A stretch of DNA of 64,000 nt from Desulfobulbaceae bacterium (GCA_002868945.1 PKTX01000057.1:51557-115556); one strand, 5' to 3'; shown: positions 9,722-20,275, numbered from the stretch's first letter. The notes: generated from the sequence alone by a model not told the origin. A program made the numbers and translations.

Positions 9722-10944
9722 CGCAGGGCCTTGGACGGTTCCACGCGGGCTGCCTGCCAGGCCGGGTAAATGGTGGCGGACAGGGTGATGAGCACCGCGG
9801 CAATGGCAATGAGGCTGACATCAAGGGGCAGAACCTTGATGGGCAGGGTGGAGATGGGATAGACGTCACTGGGCAGTTCGATGAACTGATAGCGGCTCAA
9901 CAGTTCGCATACCGCCAGGCCGCCCCCCAGGCCCAGCAGGGTGCCGCTGATGCCGATAAAGAGCCCCTCATAGATGAAGATGCGCAGGATCTGTTTGGCC
10001 GAGGCCCCCATGGCCTTGAGGATGGCAATGTCCTTGTTCTTTTCCATGACCACCATGATCAGGGTGGAGATGATATTAAAAGCGGCCACCAGGACAATAA
10101 GGGTGAGGATAATGAACATGGCGGTCTTTTCCAGCTTCAGGGCGGAAAAGAGGTTGAAGTTCATGGCCATCCAGTCCTTGACCACAAAGTCCTGTCCCAA
10201 GGTGTCTCGCAGTTGGGCCGCCACCTGGGGGGCCTGGTCGATTTTTCTGATGGTCACCTCCAGGCCATGCACCTGCGCCGGCATGTCAAAGAAACCCTGG
10301 GCGGTGTTCAGGTCGATATAGACCAGGGTCGAGTCATACTCGTACATGCCGGTTTCAAAGATGCCGGTTACCCGGCACGATTTGATGCGCGGCACAATAC
10401 CCATGGGCGACATGGGACCGGAGGGGGAGAGCAGGCGCAAGCGGTCCCCCATGTGGACGCGCAGTTGTTTGGCAAGCTGGGCGCCGATGATAATGCCCGG
10501 CGGTTCACCGGGCGAGGCGGGTAACAGGTCGGCCAGACCTGTGCCGTGGATGAGTTGGTCGGGCAGGGACAGGACGCCTCCGGCGGATTGCGGATCAATG
10601 CCGCGTACCACACAGCCGCTGCCGCCGCTGCCTGTGGTGATCATCGACTGGCCATAGACGTAGGGGGTGGCGCCGGTGACCTCCCGGTGATTGCGGACCT
10701 TCTGCAAGACCTGCTCGTACCCCTGCATGGCGCCGCTGAACCTCTGCACGACGATGTGGGAGTTGACGCCGAGGATCTTGTCGCGGAACTCTTCGGTAAA
10801 GCCGGTCATCACGGCAATGACAATGATCAGCGCCATGACCCCCACGGCCACGCCTGCCACGGAAATGAGGGAGATCAGTGAGATGAAGCCCTTCTTGCGG
10901 GTGGATTTGAGGTAGCGCAGGCAGACGAAGAGTTCAAAGTTCAT
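9715..10944 (-). CDS. lolE: LolC/LolE-like lipoprotein-releasing permease
   Basis: A 409-residue inner-membrane permease. It has one N-terminal membrane segment (about residues 20-45, after 'TRKKGFISLISLISVAGVAVG'), a large periplasmic MacB_PCD-like domain, and three C-terminal membrane helices of the FtsX type with the 'KNKDIAILKAMGA' coupling-helix signature. With LolD it would form the complex that passes lipoproteins to LolA. Many non-enteric bacteria have one permease gene serving as a homodimer in place of LolC plus LolE, and only one is visible here. The ATG at 10944 starts 7 bases after the lysS stop, with a GAGGG ribosome binding site inside the lysS end, so lysS and this gene are probably one operon. 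Confidence 0.93.
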   Translation of the reverse strand: MNFELFVCLRYLKSTRKKGFISLISLISVAGVAVGVMALIIVIAVMTGFTEEFRDKILGVNSHIVVQRFSGAMQGYEQVLQKVRNHREVTGATPYVYGQSMITTGSGGSGCVVRGIDPQSAGGVLSLPDQLIHGTGLADLLPASPGEPPGIIIGAQLAKQLRVHMGDRLRLLSPSGPMSPMGIVPRIKSCRVTGIFETGMYEYDSTLVYIDLNTAQGFFDMPAQVHGLEVTIRKIDQAPQVAAQLRDTLGQDFVVKDWMAMNFNLFSALKLEKTAMFIILTLIVLVAAFNIISTLIMVVMEKNKDIAILKAMGASAKQILRIFIYEGLFIGISGTLLGLGGGLAVCELLSRYQFIELPSDVYPISTLPIKVLPLDVSLIAIAAVLITLSATIYPAWQAARVEPSKALRY

Positions 10945-10951
10945 GGGTGGG

Positions 10952-12433
10952 TTATCTGCCCTCTGGGCGCAGGTGGGGAAAGAGGATAACGTCGCGGATG
11001 GACGAGGAGTTGGTGAGCAGCATGGCCAGACGGTCAATCCCGATGCCCTCGCCGGCCGCCGGCGGCATGCCGTACTCCAGGGCCCTGACAAAGTCATAAT
11101 CCACCTCGGGAAAGATCTCCTCGTCGTCACCGCGCTCCGCCACCTGTTGCTCCAGGCGTTGACGCTGATCAATGGGGTCGTTGAGCTCACTGAAGGCATT
11201 GGCTATCTCACGACCGGTGATAAAGAGCTCAAAGCGATCGGTGACCGTCGGATCTTTATCGTTGCGGCGCGCCAGGGGCGAGACCTCGGTGGGGTAGGCG
11301 GTGATAAAGGTGGGGTTGATCAATTTTTCTTCCACCAGCAGGTCAAAGAGTTCCATCTTGGCCTTGCCCGGGCCGGCCATCTCCTCAAGCTCCAGCCCCT
11401 TTTCCCTGGCCAGGACCATGATCTTGGCCGGATCGGCCAGAATGTCGGCACTGATACCGCCCACCTGCTGCAGGGCCTCATCCATGGTGTAGCGTTTCCA
11501 GGGCGGCGTCAGGTCCACCTGCTGCTCGTCGAACTCGATGGTCAGGGTGTTGTTGACCTTCTGGCAGATGGCGGTGATCATCTCCTCGGTAAGGTTCATC
11601 AGATCCTCATAGTCGGCATAGGCCTGATAGAATTCCAGCATGGTGAATTCCGGATTGTGCCGGGTGGAGAGGCCTTCGTTGCGGAAGTTCCGGTTGATCT
11701 CAAAGACCCGTTCAAAGCCGCCCACCAGCAGTCGCTTGAGATAGAGCTCCGGGGCAATGCGCAGAAAGAGGTCCATGCCCAGGGCATTGTGGTGCGTCTG
11801 AAAGGGCTTGGCAGTGGCGCCGCCGGCAATGGGCTGCATCATCGGGGTTTCCACCTCCATGAAGTGGCGGTCTTCGAGAAATTCGCGGATGAGGCGGATG
11901 ATCTTCACCCGTTTGCGAAAGGTGTCGCGCACCTCGGGATTGACGATGAGGTCGACATAGCGCTGGCGATAGCGGATCTCCACATCGGTGAGGCCGTGGA
12001 ATTTCTCGGGCAGGGGGCGCAGGGACTTGGTTACCGGCGTAAAGGTCGTGACCTGGATGGTCGGCTCCCCCTTTTTGGTACGAAAGAGGCTACCGGTGCA
12101 GCCTATGATGTCGCCGATATCGAGCTTCTTGAAGATCTCAAACTGGTGGTCGCCAACCGCCTGTTTCTTGATGTAGATCTGGCCGCGGCCTGATTCGTCC
12201 TGCAGCTGCAGGAAGGCGGCCTTGCCGAAGTCGCGCATGGCAATAATGCGACCGGCCACGGTATACTCGCTGTCGCCCAAGACATAGTCGCCGTCGTCAT
12301 AGGCCTGCTGGGGCAGGGCCTGACGCAGCGAGTGGCGCGGCTTGAAGTCGTTGATGTAGAGATTGACGCCCAGTTCCGCCATTTCAGCGGCCTTGGTTCG
12401 ACGTTGTTGCAGGGTCTGGTTGAGGTCTTCCAT
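10952..12433 (-). CDS. lysS: Class II lysyl-tRNA synthetase
   Basis: A 493-residue protein with the two expected parts: an N-terminal OB-fold anticodon-binding domain (about residues 55-140, '[19 protein letters not shown]') and a class II catalytic core with motif 2 ('[20 protein letters not shown]') and motif 3 ('[11 protein letters not shown]'). It charges tRNA-Lys in the cytoplasm. Length and motifs are standard. The coupling of lysS to a Lol permease just downstream is seen in other deltaproteobacterial genomes, as far as I recall. No oddities. Confidence 0.97.
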   Translation of the reverse strand: MEDLNQTLQQRRTKAAEMAELGVNLYINDFKPRHSLRQALPQQAYDDGDYVLGDSEYTVAGRIIAMRDFGKAAFLQLQDESGRGQIYIKKQAVGDHQFEIFKKLDIGDIIGCTGSLFRTKKGEPTIQVTTFTPVTKSLRPLPEKFHGLTDVEIRYRQRYVDLIVNPEVRDTFRKRVKIIRLIREFLEDRHFMEVETPMMQPIAGGATAKPFQTHHNALGMDLFLRIAPELYLKRLLVGGFERVFEINRNFRNEGLSTRHNPEFTMLEFYQAYADYEDLMNLTEEMITAICQKVNNTLTIEFDEQQVDLTPPWKRYTMDEALQQVGGISADILADPAKIMVLAREKGLELEEMAGPGKAKMELFDLLVEEKLINPTFITAYPTEVSPLARRNDKDPTVTDRFELFITGREIANAFSELNDPIDQRQRLEQQVAERGDDEEIFPEVDYDFVRALEYGMPPAAGEGIGIDRLAMLLTNSSSIRDVILFPHLRPEGR

Positions 12434-12502
12434 TTATATCATCGTGGTTGAGTGCGTATTCGGACAGCCCGGGGACGGGATGTATGGTTTGGGATGGCGG
12501 GG

Positions 12503-13579
12503 TTACGAAAGGTATTCGCGGCGCAGGGCGGCCGACAGGTCACGGGTCATTTCCAGGACCTTGCGGGCCGCGGCCGCCGACAGCGAGCCGGTACCGCAGC
12601 TCGGTGTGATCAGGCTCTGGCGCAGGATGGCGGCATGGTCCCATTCCGCATTGCAGAGCTGGGCCGCCTGTTCCTTCCAGAGGTCGGTCAGGTTTGCGGC
12701 ACTCTCCCTGACCACGTCCTCCTCCTTGGCGGTGGGCACGATGCCCCAGGCAATGATGCCGCCTCGTTTCAGAAAGGCGTGGATGTCATCCTTGTAGGAG
12801 ACGAAACGGTCGAAAAAGCCGTAGGCGTCAAAGTTGATGATGTCATAGTCCAGCGACAGCAGCAGGGGCCAGTCGGTGTTGGCGCAGACATGGACGCCGG
12901 CCAAGCCGCCCGCCTCTTTGATGGCGTTGATTATCTCGGTCTGATCCTCGGCCAGACTCTCTTTGGAAATGGAGATAAAGGCGGAGGAGCCCAGGCCCGC
13001 CAGGGCCGGCTCATCCATGAAAAGGATGACGTTGTCGTTAATCTTTTTCAGAAAGCGGACCTGCCAGGCGGCCTTCATGGCCAGACCCTTATGGATAATC
13101 TCGCGCAGGGTGGGATCATAATAGCTGGCGCGTTGCTCCTGGTCGGTGATGCCGGTGAGCAGGGTGAAGGGGCCGGTTATCTGGCCCTTTACCGCGGCGG
13201 TGTGGCTCTCCTGCAGACGGGCGGCCAGGCGATAGAGTCCGCCGGCCCGTTCCCGGCTTACCTGGAAGCGTGAATGCAGGAGTCCGGCCGGATCCTCGCT
13301 CAGGCTCAGGTATTCTTCAAAAAAGGCGAGGGATTCGTCGGCAAAGTCGGCGGCCAGGGTGTTGAAGTAGGTCTTGCCGCCATTGTCACTGGCCAGGCCC
13401 GGAAAGCCCTCCAGGAACTGGACCAGCATGCCTTCCTGGGGCAGGCTGGGCAGCTGCGGCCAGAGGGGGATCTCCGGGGTATGCGCCATGATGAGGTCAA
13501 GGGCCTCGTCATGGCTGGCCAGGGGAATAGAGCCGATCAGGGTGGGAAGACCATTTGCGGAAAAAGATGTCTGGGTCAT
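12503..13579 (-). CDS. Core methionine synthase-like (MetE C-terminal domain) protein
   Basis: A 358-residue protein equivalent to the catalytic C-terminal half of cobalamin-independent methionine synthase MetE (UROD/MetE-like TIM barrel). It has no N-terminal MetE domain. Candidate zinc ligands are H230 and C232 ('GVHVCAN') and C328 ('TPSCGTGS'); the acidic ligand position appears to be an aspartate ('NFDAYG', D251). Such short core-MetE proteins in archaea and some anaerobes are thought to take the methyl group from a corrinoid protein and not from folate. It could make methionine or transfer methyl groups elsewhere. It stands alone, about 70 bases upstream of lysS on the same strand. The start has no clear ribosome binding site, and no corrinoid or SAM riboswitch is obvious upstream. 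Confidence 0.8.
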   Translation of the reverse strand: MTQTSFSANGLPTLIGSIPLASHDEALDLIMAHTPEIPLWPQLPSLPQEGMLVQFLEGFPGLASDNGGKTYFNTLAADFADESLAFFEEYLSLSEDPAGLLHSRFQVSRERAGGLYRLAARLQESHTAAVKGQITGPFTLLTGITDQEQRASYYDPTLREIIHKGLAMKAAWQVRFLKKINDNVILFMDEPALAGLGSSAFISISKESLAEDQTEIINAIKEAGGLAGVHVCANTDWPLLLSLDYDIINFDAYGFFDRFVSYKDDIHAFLKRGGIIAWGIVPTAKEEDVVRESAANLTDLWKEQAAQLCNAEWDHAAILRQSLITPSCGTGSLSAAAARKVLEMTRDLSAALRREYLS

Positions 13580-13824
13580 ATCTGTGCCCGTATAAGGAGA
13601 GACTGCCGTGAAAAAATCAAAAAGGAACTATTGGTAAAAACGGATTGTCGCATAGCAAAAAGATAAAGGGTAGTAGCTAGCAATTCTCCCACGCTCTGTC
13701 AACAGATTAATGGCGGCGCCAAGCGGCAATAACGGATGTTCGGAGCTGCCCGGCCGGCAATGCTCGACCACGGAAAGGTGCGTACCTGTCGGACATTATT
13801 TGTCGCCTCTTTACGCCCACCACC

Positions 13825-13853
13825 TTGACTGGACGCACAAAGTTGTTTATTTT
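13825..13853 (+). promoter_or_regulatory. Sigma-70-type promoter for tRNA-Leu
   Basis: TTGACT (13825-13830) and TATTTT (13848-13853) are separated by exactly 17 bases. The mature tRNA starts 12 bases after the -10 box. The match and position are good, and no other candidate lies closer. Confidence 0.7.
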
Positions 13854-13865
13854 TGTTCGGTTCTG

Positions 13866-13949
13866 GCGAGAGTGGCGGAATTGGTAGACGCACTGGATTT
13901 AGGATCCAGCGCCTTTGGTGTGGGGGTTCGACTCCCCCCTCTCGCACCA
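13866..13949 (+). tRNA. tRNA-Leu (anticodon TAG)
   Basis: Acceptor arms GCGAGAG (13866-13872) and CTCTCGC (13939-13945) pair perfectly and are followed by an encoded CCA. The D-loop contains the TTGGTAGACGC typical of leucine tRNAs, the anticodon loop reads TTTAGGA with TAG, and a long variable arm is present as expected for class II tRNAs. It lies directly upstream of tig. Confidence 0.97.
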
Positions 13950-14064
13950 GTTGTAATGGCTCGAAGGTCGGCAGGCAGGTCGGTGCCGATCTTCTTTTTT
14001 TATTGTTCTCGCCAGAGGCGGCGGGAGGAGACTCGTTTACTTAACATAAATAAGGAAAAATCCA

Positions 14065-15357
14065 ATGCAGGTCAGTGTTGAAGAATCCAGTGCCCTTGGT
14101 CGGGCGCTTACTATTGTTGTTCCTGAGAAAGAGGTTAAAAAACGTCTTGATAAGGCATTCCGCAAGCTAGCCGGCGAGGTGGAAATCCGTGGTTTCCGCA
14201 AGGGCAAGGCGCCTCGCAAGGTCCTGGAACAGCGTTACGGCGAGTCCGTCTATAATGAAGTGGCCGAAAAGATCGTCCAGGACACCTACTTTGACGCCCT
14301 GGAGGAGAGCAAGCTGGAGGCCGTAGTCCACCCGGACATCCGCTCCCACTCCTTTGATGATGTCGGCACCTTCACCTATGTGGCCGAAATCGACATCAAG
14401 CCTGACTTTGAACTGGGAACCTATAAGGGTCTGGAGGTGGAACTGCCCGCTCTGGAGGTTTCGGAGGAGGACATTGCGGCCCGGTTGGAGAGCATGCGTC
14501 GGGAAATGGCGCCGCTGCGCTCCGTCGAAGATCGCGGTGCCGAGCAGGATGATATCATTACCATTGATTTCACCGCCTTTGAAGACGGTGAGGAGATGCA
14601 GCACGTCAAGGGCAGCGATTATCCCATTGACATCGGTTCCGGTAAAAACGGCAAGGTCTTCGAGGATGCCATGCTCGGCCTGAAGGTCGGCGACGAGGTC
14701 ACCAAGGAGATCGAGTTCCCCGTTGATTTCGCCAACCAGATCCTGGCCGGCAAGACCATAGAGTTCCATATCACGGTCAAGGACCTCAAGGAGCGGGTCC
14801 TGACCGAGATCAATGATGAATTTGCCCAGGAGGTCTCCGCGGATTTCAAGAGCCTGGATGACCTGAAGGCCGATATAAAGGAAAAGATCGCGGCGGAACG
14901 TGAGAAGAGCCGCTCCGGCGACCTCACCGATGTGGTCATGCTCAAGCTCCTTGAAAACCATGACTTTGAGGTGCCGCAGCGCCTGGTGGCCCATGAGATC
15001 AGTCATCATATCAAACAGCTTGAAGAGACCCTGGAACGCCAGAATATGACCCTGGAAGCCGCCGGCCTCAGCCGTGAAAAACTCATTGAGGATTATAAGG
15101 AAGATGCCGAGAAAAGGGTGAAGGGCGATTTTATTCTCAAGAAGATTGCCGAGGTTGAAGATATCAAGGTTGAAGATGAGGACCTGAGCAAGGGCTTTCA
15201 GCGTATTGCCGAGCAGTATGCCATGAGTGTCGATGATGTTAAAAAATACTTTGCCCGTCGCGAGGACCTCCTGCCCTTTATGCATGAGATCTTAAACGAG
15301 AAGATCGTTGAGTTCCTGCGCAGCGAGTCCACCATTAATTACGTCGAGGCAAGTTAG
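14065..15357 (+). CDS. tig: Trigger factor
   Basis: A 430-residue protein with the three trigger-factor parts: an N-terminal ribosome-binding domain carrying the 'GFRKGKAPRKVL' signature near residue 45, a central FKBP-type prolyl isomerase (about 160-245), and a long helical C-terminal chaperone domain. It binds nascent chains at the ribosome exit tunnel. The start follows an AAGGA ribosome binding site. It heads the tig-clpP-clpX-lon block, a conserved order in many bacteria that joins a folding factor with the main soluble proteases. The gap to clpP holds a long imperfect hairpin. Confidence 0.98.
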   Translation: MQVSVEESSALGRALTIVVPEKEVKKRLDKAFRKLAGEVEIRGFRKGKAPRKVLEQRYGESVYNEVAEKIVQDTYFDALEESKLEAVVHPDIRSHSFDDVGTFTYVAEIDIKPDFELGTYKGLEVELPALEVSEEDIAARLESMRREMAPLRSVEDRGAEQDDIITIDFTAFEDGEEMQHVKGSDYPIDIGSGKNGKVFEDAMLGLKVGDEVTKEIEFPVDFANQILAGKTIEFHITVKDLKERVLTEINDEFAQEVSADFKSLDDLKADIKEKIAAEREKSRSGDLTDVVMLKLLENHDFEVPQRLVAHEISHHIKQLEETLERQNMTLEAAGLSREKLIEDYKEDAEKRVKGDFILKKIAEVEDIKVEDEDLSKGFQRIAEQYAMSVDDVKKYFARREDLLPFMHEILNEKIVEFLRSESTINYVEAS

Positions 15358-15421
15358 TGCCTGTCCGGTAAGAGGTTGTTTCGGTGGCGATTCCGAAAGA
15401 ACCATTTTCGAACAGGCACAC
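15357..15421 (+). promoter_or_regulatory. Long imperfect hairpin between tig and clpP
   Basis: GTGCCTGT at the end of tig pairs with ACAGGCAC at about 15413-15420. Inside it GGTTGTTTCGG pairs loosely with TCCGAAAGAACC. The transcript could form a stem of about 25 pairs with bulges. No T-run follows, so it is not a standard terminator; it may be an attenuator or an mRNA processing site. Function is inferred only. Confidence 0.4.
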
Positions 15422-15442
15422 GTTTAGAACAGGAGAGAAGGT

Positions 15443-16045
15443 ATGAGTTTGATTCCCATGGTTGTAGAGCAAACCCCGAGAGGGGAGCGCGCCTTTGATA
15501 TATATTCCCGCCTCTTGAAGGAGCGCATCATCTTTCTGGGCACCCAGGTCAATGATGACATTGCCAATGTGATTATTGCCCAGCTCCTCTTTCTGGAGGC
15601 GGATGACCCGGATAAGGATATTACCTTTTACATCAACTCCCCGGGCGGTTCCGTTACTGCCGGACTGGCCATTTACGATACCATGCAATATATCAAGTGC
15701 GACATTGCCACCCTCTGCATGGGACAGGCCTCTTCCATGGGCGCCTTTCTCCTGGCCTCTGGCACACCGGGTAAGCGGCACTCCCTGCCCAATGCCCGCA
15801 TCATGATCCATCAACCCATGGGCGGCTTCCAGGGCCAGGCCTCGGACATCGATATTCATGCCAAGGAAATCCTGCGCATGCGTGAGTCGCTCAACAAGAT
15901 GCTGGTCAAGGCCACCGGCCAGACCATGAAAAAAATCAGCAAAGATACAGATCGTGATTATTATATGAGTGCAGTTGAAGCAAAAAAATACGGCATCATT
16001 GACAAGGTGCTGACTCACCGTGAAACCAGTGAAGAGGAAGGCTGA
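15443..16045 (+). CDS. clpP: ATP-dependent Clp protease proteolytic subunit
   Basis: A 200-residue serine protease with catalytic S98 in the 'GQASSMGA' motif and H123 in 'ARIMIHQP', and a third triad acid near residue 172. It forms the tetradecameric chamber that degrades substrates unfolded by ClpX. The start ATG follows a strong AGGAGAGAAGG ribosome binding site. The stop lies 2 bases before clpX, so the two should be translated together. The first residues show no long propeptide. Confidence 0.98.
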   Translation: MSLIPMVVEQTPRGERAFDIYSRLLKERIIFLGTQVNDDIANVIIAQLLFLEADDPDKDITFYINSPGGSVTAGLAIYDTMQYIKCDIATLCMGQASSMGAFLLASGTPGKRHSLPNARIMIHQPMGGFQGQASDIDIHAKEILRMRESLNKMLVKATGQTMKKISKDTDRDYYMSAVEAKKYGIIDKVLTHRETSEEEG

Positions 16046-16047
16046 TT

Positions 16048-17307
16048 ATGGCCGGTAACAACACCGACGATCCTGATGTTCTCTGCTCCTTTTGTGGCAA
16101 GAGCCAGGAGGAAGTAAAAAAACTTATTGCCGGACCCAACGTCTATATCTGTGATGAGTGTATAGATCTCTGTAACGATATAGTCCGGGAAGACCTGCAC
16201 AAGGTCCCGGTGCATGACGTGGTCCACGCCGCCCTGAAACCGCGCGAGATCAAGGCCCATCTCGATGAGTATATCGTGGGCCAGGATAAGGCCAAACGCT
16301 CCCTTTCCGTGGCGGTCCACAATCATTATAAACGGGTGGGTGCCAATTACGGCAATGATGCGTCTGATGTGGAGCTGCAGAAGTCCAACATTATTCTCAT
16401 CGGTCCCACCGGTTCCGGCAAGACCCTGATGGCCCAGACCCTGGCCAAGGTACTTAATGTCCCCTTTGCCATGGCCGATGCCACCACCCTTACCGAGGCA
16501 GGGTATGTGGGCGAGGATGTTGAAAATATCCTGGTCAGTCTCCTGCAGGCTGCCGACCATGATGTGGAACGGGCCCAGCATGGTATTGTTTATATCGATG
16601 AGATTGACAAGATTGCCCGCAAGTCCGACTCCGCCTCCATTACCCGTGATGTCTCGGGTGAGGGGGTGCAGCAGGCCCTGCTCAAGATTATTGAGGGAAC
16701 AGTGGCCAGCGTACCGCCCAAGGGCGGTCGTAAACATCCGCAGCAGGACTATATCCGTATAGATACCACCAACATCCTCTTTGTCTGCGGCGGTGCCTTT
16801 GTCGGTCTTGATGCCGTGATCAAGCGGCGCACCGGCACCAAGTCCATGGGCTTTGGTGCCAAGGTGGTGGGCGAGAACAAGAAAAAAATGGGAGAGATCC
16901 TCTCCGAGATTCAGCCCGAGGATCTCCTGCAGTTCGGTCTTATCCCCGAGCTGGTGGGGCGCCTGCCGGTGATCTCCACCATGGAGGAGCTTACCGAGGA
17001 AGATCTGGTGCGTATCCTGCAGGAACCCAAGAATGCCCTGACCAAACAGTATCAGAAGCTCTTTGAGTTTGAGGATGTCCGGCTCCGCTTCACCGAAGGC
17101 GCCCTGACCGCCATTGCCAAGGAGGCTCTAAAGCGTAAGTCCGGGGCCCGCGGTCTTCGCTCCGTCATGGAAAAGGCCATGCTTGAGGTGATGTACGAGC
17201 TGCCTTCCGAGGAGAACGTCAAGGAGTGTGTGATCAGTGAGCAGGTTATCCTTGGCGGAGACTATCCGGTCATTCTCTATGAAAATGAATCAAAGAAGAG
17301 TGCCTGA
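16048..17307 (+). CDS. clpX: ClpX ATPase of the ClpXP protease
   Basis: A 419-residue AAA+ unfoldase. The N-terminal zinc-binding domain has its four cysteines (C13, C16, C35, C38). A Walker A motif (GPTGSGKT) lies near residue 120, Walker B '[10 protein letters not shown]' and the '[24 protein letters not shown]' region follow, and the C-terminal '[13 protein letters not shown]' sensor 2 segment is intact. It recognises tagged proteins and feeds them to ClpP. It follows clpP by 2 bases, with its ribosome binding site (GAGGAAGG) inside the clpP end. A terminator lies just downstream. Confidence 0.98.
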   Translation: MAGNNTDDPDVLCSFCGKSQEEVKKLIAGPNVYICDECIDLCNDIVREDLHKVPVHDVVHAALKPREIKAHLDEYIVGQDKAKRSLSVAVHNHYKRVGANYGNDASDVELQKSNIILIGPTGSGKTLMAQTLAKVLNVPFAMADATTLTEAGYVGEDVENILVSLLQAADHDVERAQHGIVYIDEIDKIARKSDSASITRDVSGEGVQQALLKIIEGTVASVPPKGGRKHPQQDYIRIDTTNILFVCGGAFVGLDAVIKRRTGTKSMGFGAKVVGENKKKMGEILSEIQPEDLLQFGLIPELVGRLPVISTMEELTEEDLVRILQEPKNALTKQYQKLFEFEDVRLRFTEGALTAIAKEALKRKSGARGLRSVMEKAMLEVMYELPSEENVKECVISEQVILGGDYPVILYENESKKSA

Positions 17308-17336
17308 GTTCGGCACCGCCTTGTCTGAAGTCCTTT

Positions 17337-17375
17337 GGCCACGTCCTTGCCTATGCTGAGGGCGTGGCCTTTTTT
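17337..17375 (+). terminator. Rho-independent terminator after clpX
   Basis: GGCCACGTCC (17337-17346) pairs with GGGCGTGGCC (17360-17369) and is followed at once by six T. This should separate clpPX from lon. Confidence 0.85.
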
Positions 17376-17475
17376 CCGGCTCTCCTTCGGCAGTCCCTGT
17401 GCCCTGCCGGTGTGCCTGCTGCCCTGCGCAGCCGGCGGCCATTGCTGCCGAAAACAAAAATAATAATAAGGTGTT

Positions 17476-19920
17476 ATGAACTTGATTGACGATGATTCCA
17501 CCTCCTCTGCCGCCGCTTTGCATCGCTATGCCATGATGCCCCTGCGGGATATTGTCCTTTACCCCCATATGGTTGCCCCCCTGGTGGTGGGCCGAAAAAA
17601 GTCCATAGCCGCCCTGGAAAAGGCCATGAAGGAACGCTCCGAGATCTTTCTGGTCACCCAGAAGGATGGGGCCGATGAAGATCCGGCCATGGATGCCGTT
17701 TACGAGGTGGGGACCATTGCCGGTGTCCTGCAGCTGCTCAGGCTGCCGGACGGTACCATCAAGGCTCTGGTGGAGGGACGGCGCCGCGCCACGGTCACCG
17801 AGTTCTTTGAAGAGGATGACTACCTGGCGGCCGAGGTGGAAGAATGCGAGGAGGATCCGGAGCAGGACGTGGAGATCGAGGCCTACATTCGGCAGCTGCA
17901 CTCCGCTTTTAACCTCTATCGCAAGCATACCAAGAAGATTCCGGTGGAGGTGGTCAGTTCCCTGGGTAAAATCAATAAACCGGCCAAACTGGTCGATGTG
18001 CTCTCCTCCCACCTGCCTCTGAAGACACCTGAAAAGCAGGAGATCCTCAGCACCATAGATGTTGTCAAGCGAATGGAGCTTGTTCTCACCCTGCTGCAGC
18101 GGGAGACCGAGATTGCCAACCTGGAGCAGAATATCCGTTCGCAGGTCAAGCAGAAGATGGAGAAGACCCAGAAGGACTACTATCTGGCTGAGCAGGTGCG
18201 GGTCATCCAGAAGGAGATGGGGCAGGATGATCCGGCTGCCGCGGAGCTGAATGAACTCAACAAGCAGATTCTTGCCAAGAAACTGCCCAAGGCGGCCCGG
18301 GAAAAGGTCAACAAGGAGTTCAAGAAGCTGAAGATGATGTCGCCCATGTCGGCCGAGGCCACCGTGGTCCGCAACTATATCGACGCCATCCTCAGCCTGC
18401 CCTGGCAGGAAAAGAGTCGCGCCAACAAGAAGGCCCGGGGGGCCGAGGATATCTTAAACGAAGACCATTTCGGGCTCAGCGATCCCAAGGAGCGGATCCT
18501 GGAGTATCTGGCGGTCCAGGCCCAGGTCAAAAAAATCAAGGGGCCCATCCTCTGTCTGGTGGGCACTCCCGGTGTGGGCAAGACCTCGCTTTCCAAGTCG
18601 GTGGCGCGGGCCATGGGCCGTAAGTTTGCCCGACTCTCCTTGGGCGGGGTGCGGGACGAGGCGGAAATTCGCGGCCACCGTCGCACCTATATCGGCGCCA
18701 TGCCCGGTAAGATCATCCAGTCCCTGCAGAAGGTCAAGGTGAACAATCCGGTGTTCTGTCTGGACGAGATTGACAAGATGTCCACGGATTTTCGGGGTGA
18801 TCCCTCTTCGGCCCTGCTTGAGGTCCTTGATCCTGAGCAGAACAGCACCTTTGTCGATCACTATCTTGATCTTGACTATGATCTCTCCGATGTTTTCTTC
18901 ATCACCACGGCCAATAATCTGCCGGCTATTCCGCCACCTCTGCGCGATCGCATGGAGGTGATTAAGCTGAGCGGCTATACGGAAGAGGACAAGCTGCAGA
19001 TCGCCAAGGGTTTTCTGGTGCCCAAGCAGCTTGTGGAAAACGGTTTCAAGGCCGGTGATATCGCCTTCACCGACAAGGCCGTTTTGGAGATTGTCCGTTG
19101 CTATACCCGCGAGGCCGGAGTGCGTAATCTGGAACGAACCGTGGCCAGTATCTGCCGTAAGATTGCCCGTGATCGCCTCAAAAAGGATAATGCCAGGAAA
19201 CGCTACCGGGTCATGCCGCAGACGGTTCGCAAGCTTCTCGGACCGCGCCTGTATCGTTTCGGCCTGGCCGAAGAGCTTGATCAGGTGGGTCTTGCCACCG
19301 GCCTGGCCTGGACGGAGGTGGGTGGTGAACTCCTGCAGATCGAGACCGTGCTCATGCCCGGCAGCGGCAAGCTCACCATTACCGGGAAGCTTGGCGATGT
19401 CATGCAGGAATCAGCCCAGGCCGCGCTCAGCTATGTGCGCGCCAACTCCCTGCGTCTCGGATTGTCCAGAGAGTTTTACCAGAAGCTCGATATCCATATC
19501 CATGTGCCGGAAGGGGCCATTCCCAAGGATGGACCATCGGCCGGTATTACCATGGCCACCTCTGTTGTCTCGGCCCTTTTGAAGATTCCGGTGCGCAAGG
19601 AGATCGCCATGACCGGCGAGATCACCCTGCGCGGCCGGGTCCTGCCCATCGGTGGTCTGACGGAAAAATTACTGGCAGCCCGGCGTGGCAACATTACCCA
19701 TGTCCTGATCCCCAAGGAAAATGAGCGAGATCTGGAAAAGATTCCGGCCAAGATCTTAAACGCCCTGGATGTCCAGGTGGTGGAGCATGCCGATCAGGTG
19801 CTGGAGGTGGCCCTGGCCCTGGAGGAGGGGCAGGAGCTCTTCAAGGAGCTCTCCTTTGAGCCTTTTTGCGGGGAAATGATTGATCTGACCAAGGAGGCGG
19901 AGCTGCCGGCCGCCCATTGA
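17476..19920 (+). CDS. lon: ATP-dependent Lon protease
   Basis: An 814-residue LonA protein: an N-terminal substrate-binding LON domain ('[17 protein letters not shown]'), a coiled region, an AAA+ module with Walker [10 protein letters not shown], and a C-terminal Ser/Lys protease domain with catalytic S688 in the 'PKDGPSAGI' motif and the lysine in '[12 protein letters not shown]'. It degrades damaged and regulatory proteins in the cytoplasm. The start follows AAGGTGTT. The clpX terminator precedes it, so it probably has its own promoter in 17376-17460. The length is standard. Confidence 0.98.
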   Translation: MNLIDDDSTSSAAALHRYAMMPLRDIVLYPHMVAPLVVGRKKSIAALEKAMKERSEIFLVTQKDGADEDPAMDAVYEVGTIAGVLQLLRLPDGTIKALVEGRRRATVTEFFEEDDYLAAEVEECEEDPEQDVEIEAYIRQLHSAFNLYRKHTKKIPVEVVSSLGKINKPAKLVDVLSSHLPLKTPEKQEILSTIDVVKRMELVLTLLQRETEIANLEQNIRSQVKQKMEKTQKDYYLAEQVRVIQKEMGQDDPAAAELNELNKQILAKKLPKAAREKVNKEFKKLKMMSPMSAEATVVRNYIDAILSLPWQEKSRANKKARGAEDILNEDHFGLSDPKERILEYLAVQAQVKKIKGPILCLVGTPGVGKTSLSKSVARAMGRKFARLSLGGVRDEAEIRGHRRTYIGAMPGKIIQSLQKVKVNNPVFCLDEIDKMSTDFRGDPSSALLEVLDPEQNSTFVDHYLDLDYDLSDVFFITTANNLPAIPPPLRDRMEVIKLSGYTEEDKLQIAKGFLVPKQLVENGFKAGDIAFTDKAVLEIVRCYTREAGVRNLERTVASICRKIARDRLKKDNARKRYRVMPQTVRKLLGPRLYRFGLAEELDQVGLATGLAWTEVGGELLQIETVLMPGSGKLTITGKLGDVMQESAQAALSYVRANSLRLGLSREFYQKLDIHIHVPEGAIPKDGPSAGITMATSVVSALLKIPVRKEIAMTGEITLRGRVLPIGGLTEKLLAARRGNITHVLIPKENERDLEKIPAKILNALDVQVVEHADQVLEVALALEEGQELFKELSFEPFCGEMIDLTKEAELPAAH

Positions 19921-20002
19921 TGCAGGCTGGCTGAAAAGAGCGGTTGCCGGGTCTGTCCCGCACCAGGAAGAGCGCCATGGTGCCGCTCATTTCCGGTGGT
20001 GC

Positions 20003-20030
20003 AGCCCCCTGATCCGCAGGGCTACTTTTT
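20003..20030 (+). terminator. Weak terminator-like hairpin after lon
   Basis: AGCCC (20003-20007) can pair with GGGCT (20019-20023), followed by AC and five T. The stem is short, so this is a tentative lon terminator. Confidence 0.4.
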
Positions 20031-20054
20031 ATTCTTTGCAGGGAGCTTTTTTCG

Positions 20055-20083
20055 TTGACGTAGGCCTGCTGCTTTGTTAAATA
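20055..20083 (+). promoter_or_regulatory. Sigma-70-type promoter for the tRNA-Val/tRNA-Asp pair
   Basis: TTGACG (20055-20060) and TAAATA (20078-20083) with a 17-base spacer; the tRNA-Val begins 15 bases later. Confidence 0.65.
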
Positions 20084-20097
20084 ATCACCTCACTCTG

Positions 20098-20173
20098 GGG
20101 CGGTTAGCTCAGCTGGGAGAGCATCGGCCTTACAAGCCGAGGGTCACAGGTTCGATCCCTGTACCGCCCACCA
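20098..20173 (+). tRNA. tRNA-Val (anticodon TAC)
   Basis: Acceptor arms GGGCGGT and ACCGCCC are perfect and CCA is encoded at 20171-20173. The anticodon loop CTTACAA contains TAC. D and T arms are canonical (TTAGCTCAGC, GGTTCGATCC). Confidence 0.97.
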
Positions 20174-20190
20174 GATTGTAAAGACTCTGC

Positions 20191-20267
20191 GGGGTCGTAG
20201 TTCAGTTGGTTAGAATGCCGGCCTGTCACGCCGGAGGTCGCGAGTTCGAGTCTCGTCGGCCCCGCCA
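20191..20267 (+). tRNA. tRNA-Asp (anticodon GTC)
   Basis: Acceptor arms GGGGTCG and CGGCCCC pair with one G-T wobble and CCA is encoded. The anticodon loop CTGTCAC contains GTC. It lies 17 bases after tRNA-Val, so the two are probably co-transcribed. Confidence 0.97.
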
Positions 20268-20275
20268 TTCATAGT

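Noticed and set aside
10943..12193. A 416-codon open frame antisense to lysS
   Set aside because: Same reason: complement of a conserved synthetase with no protein-like pattern.
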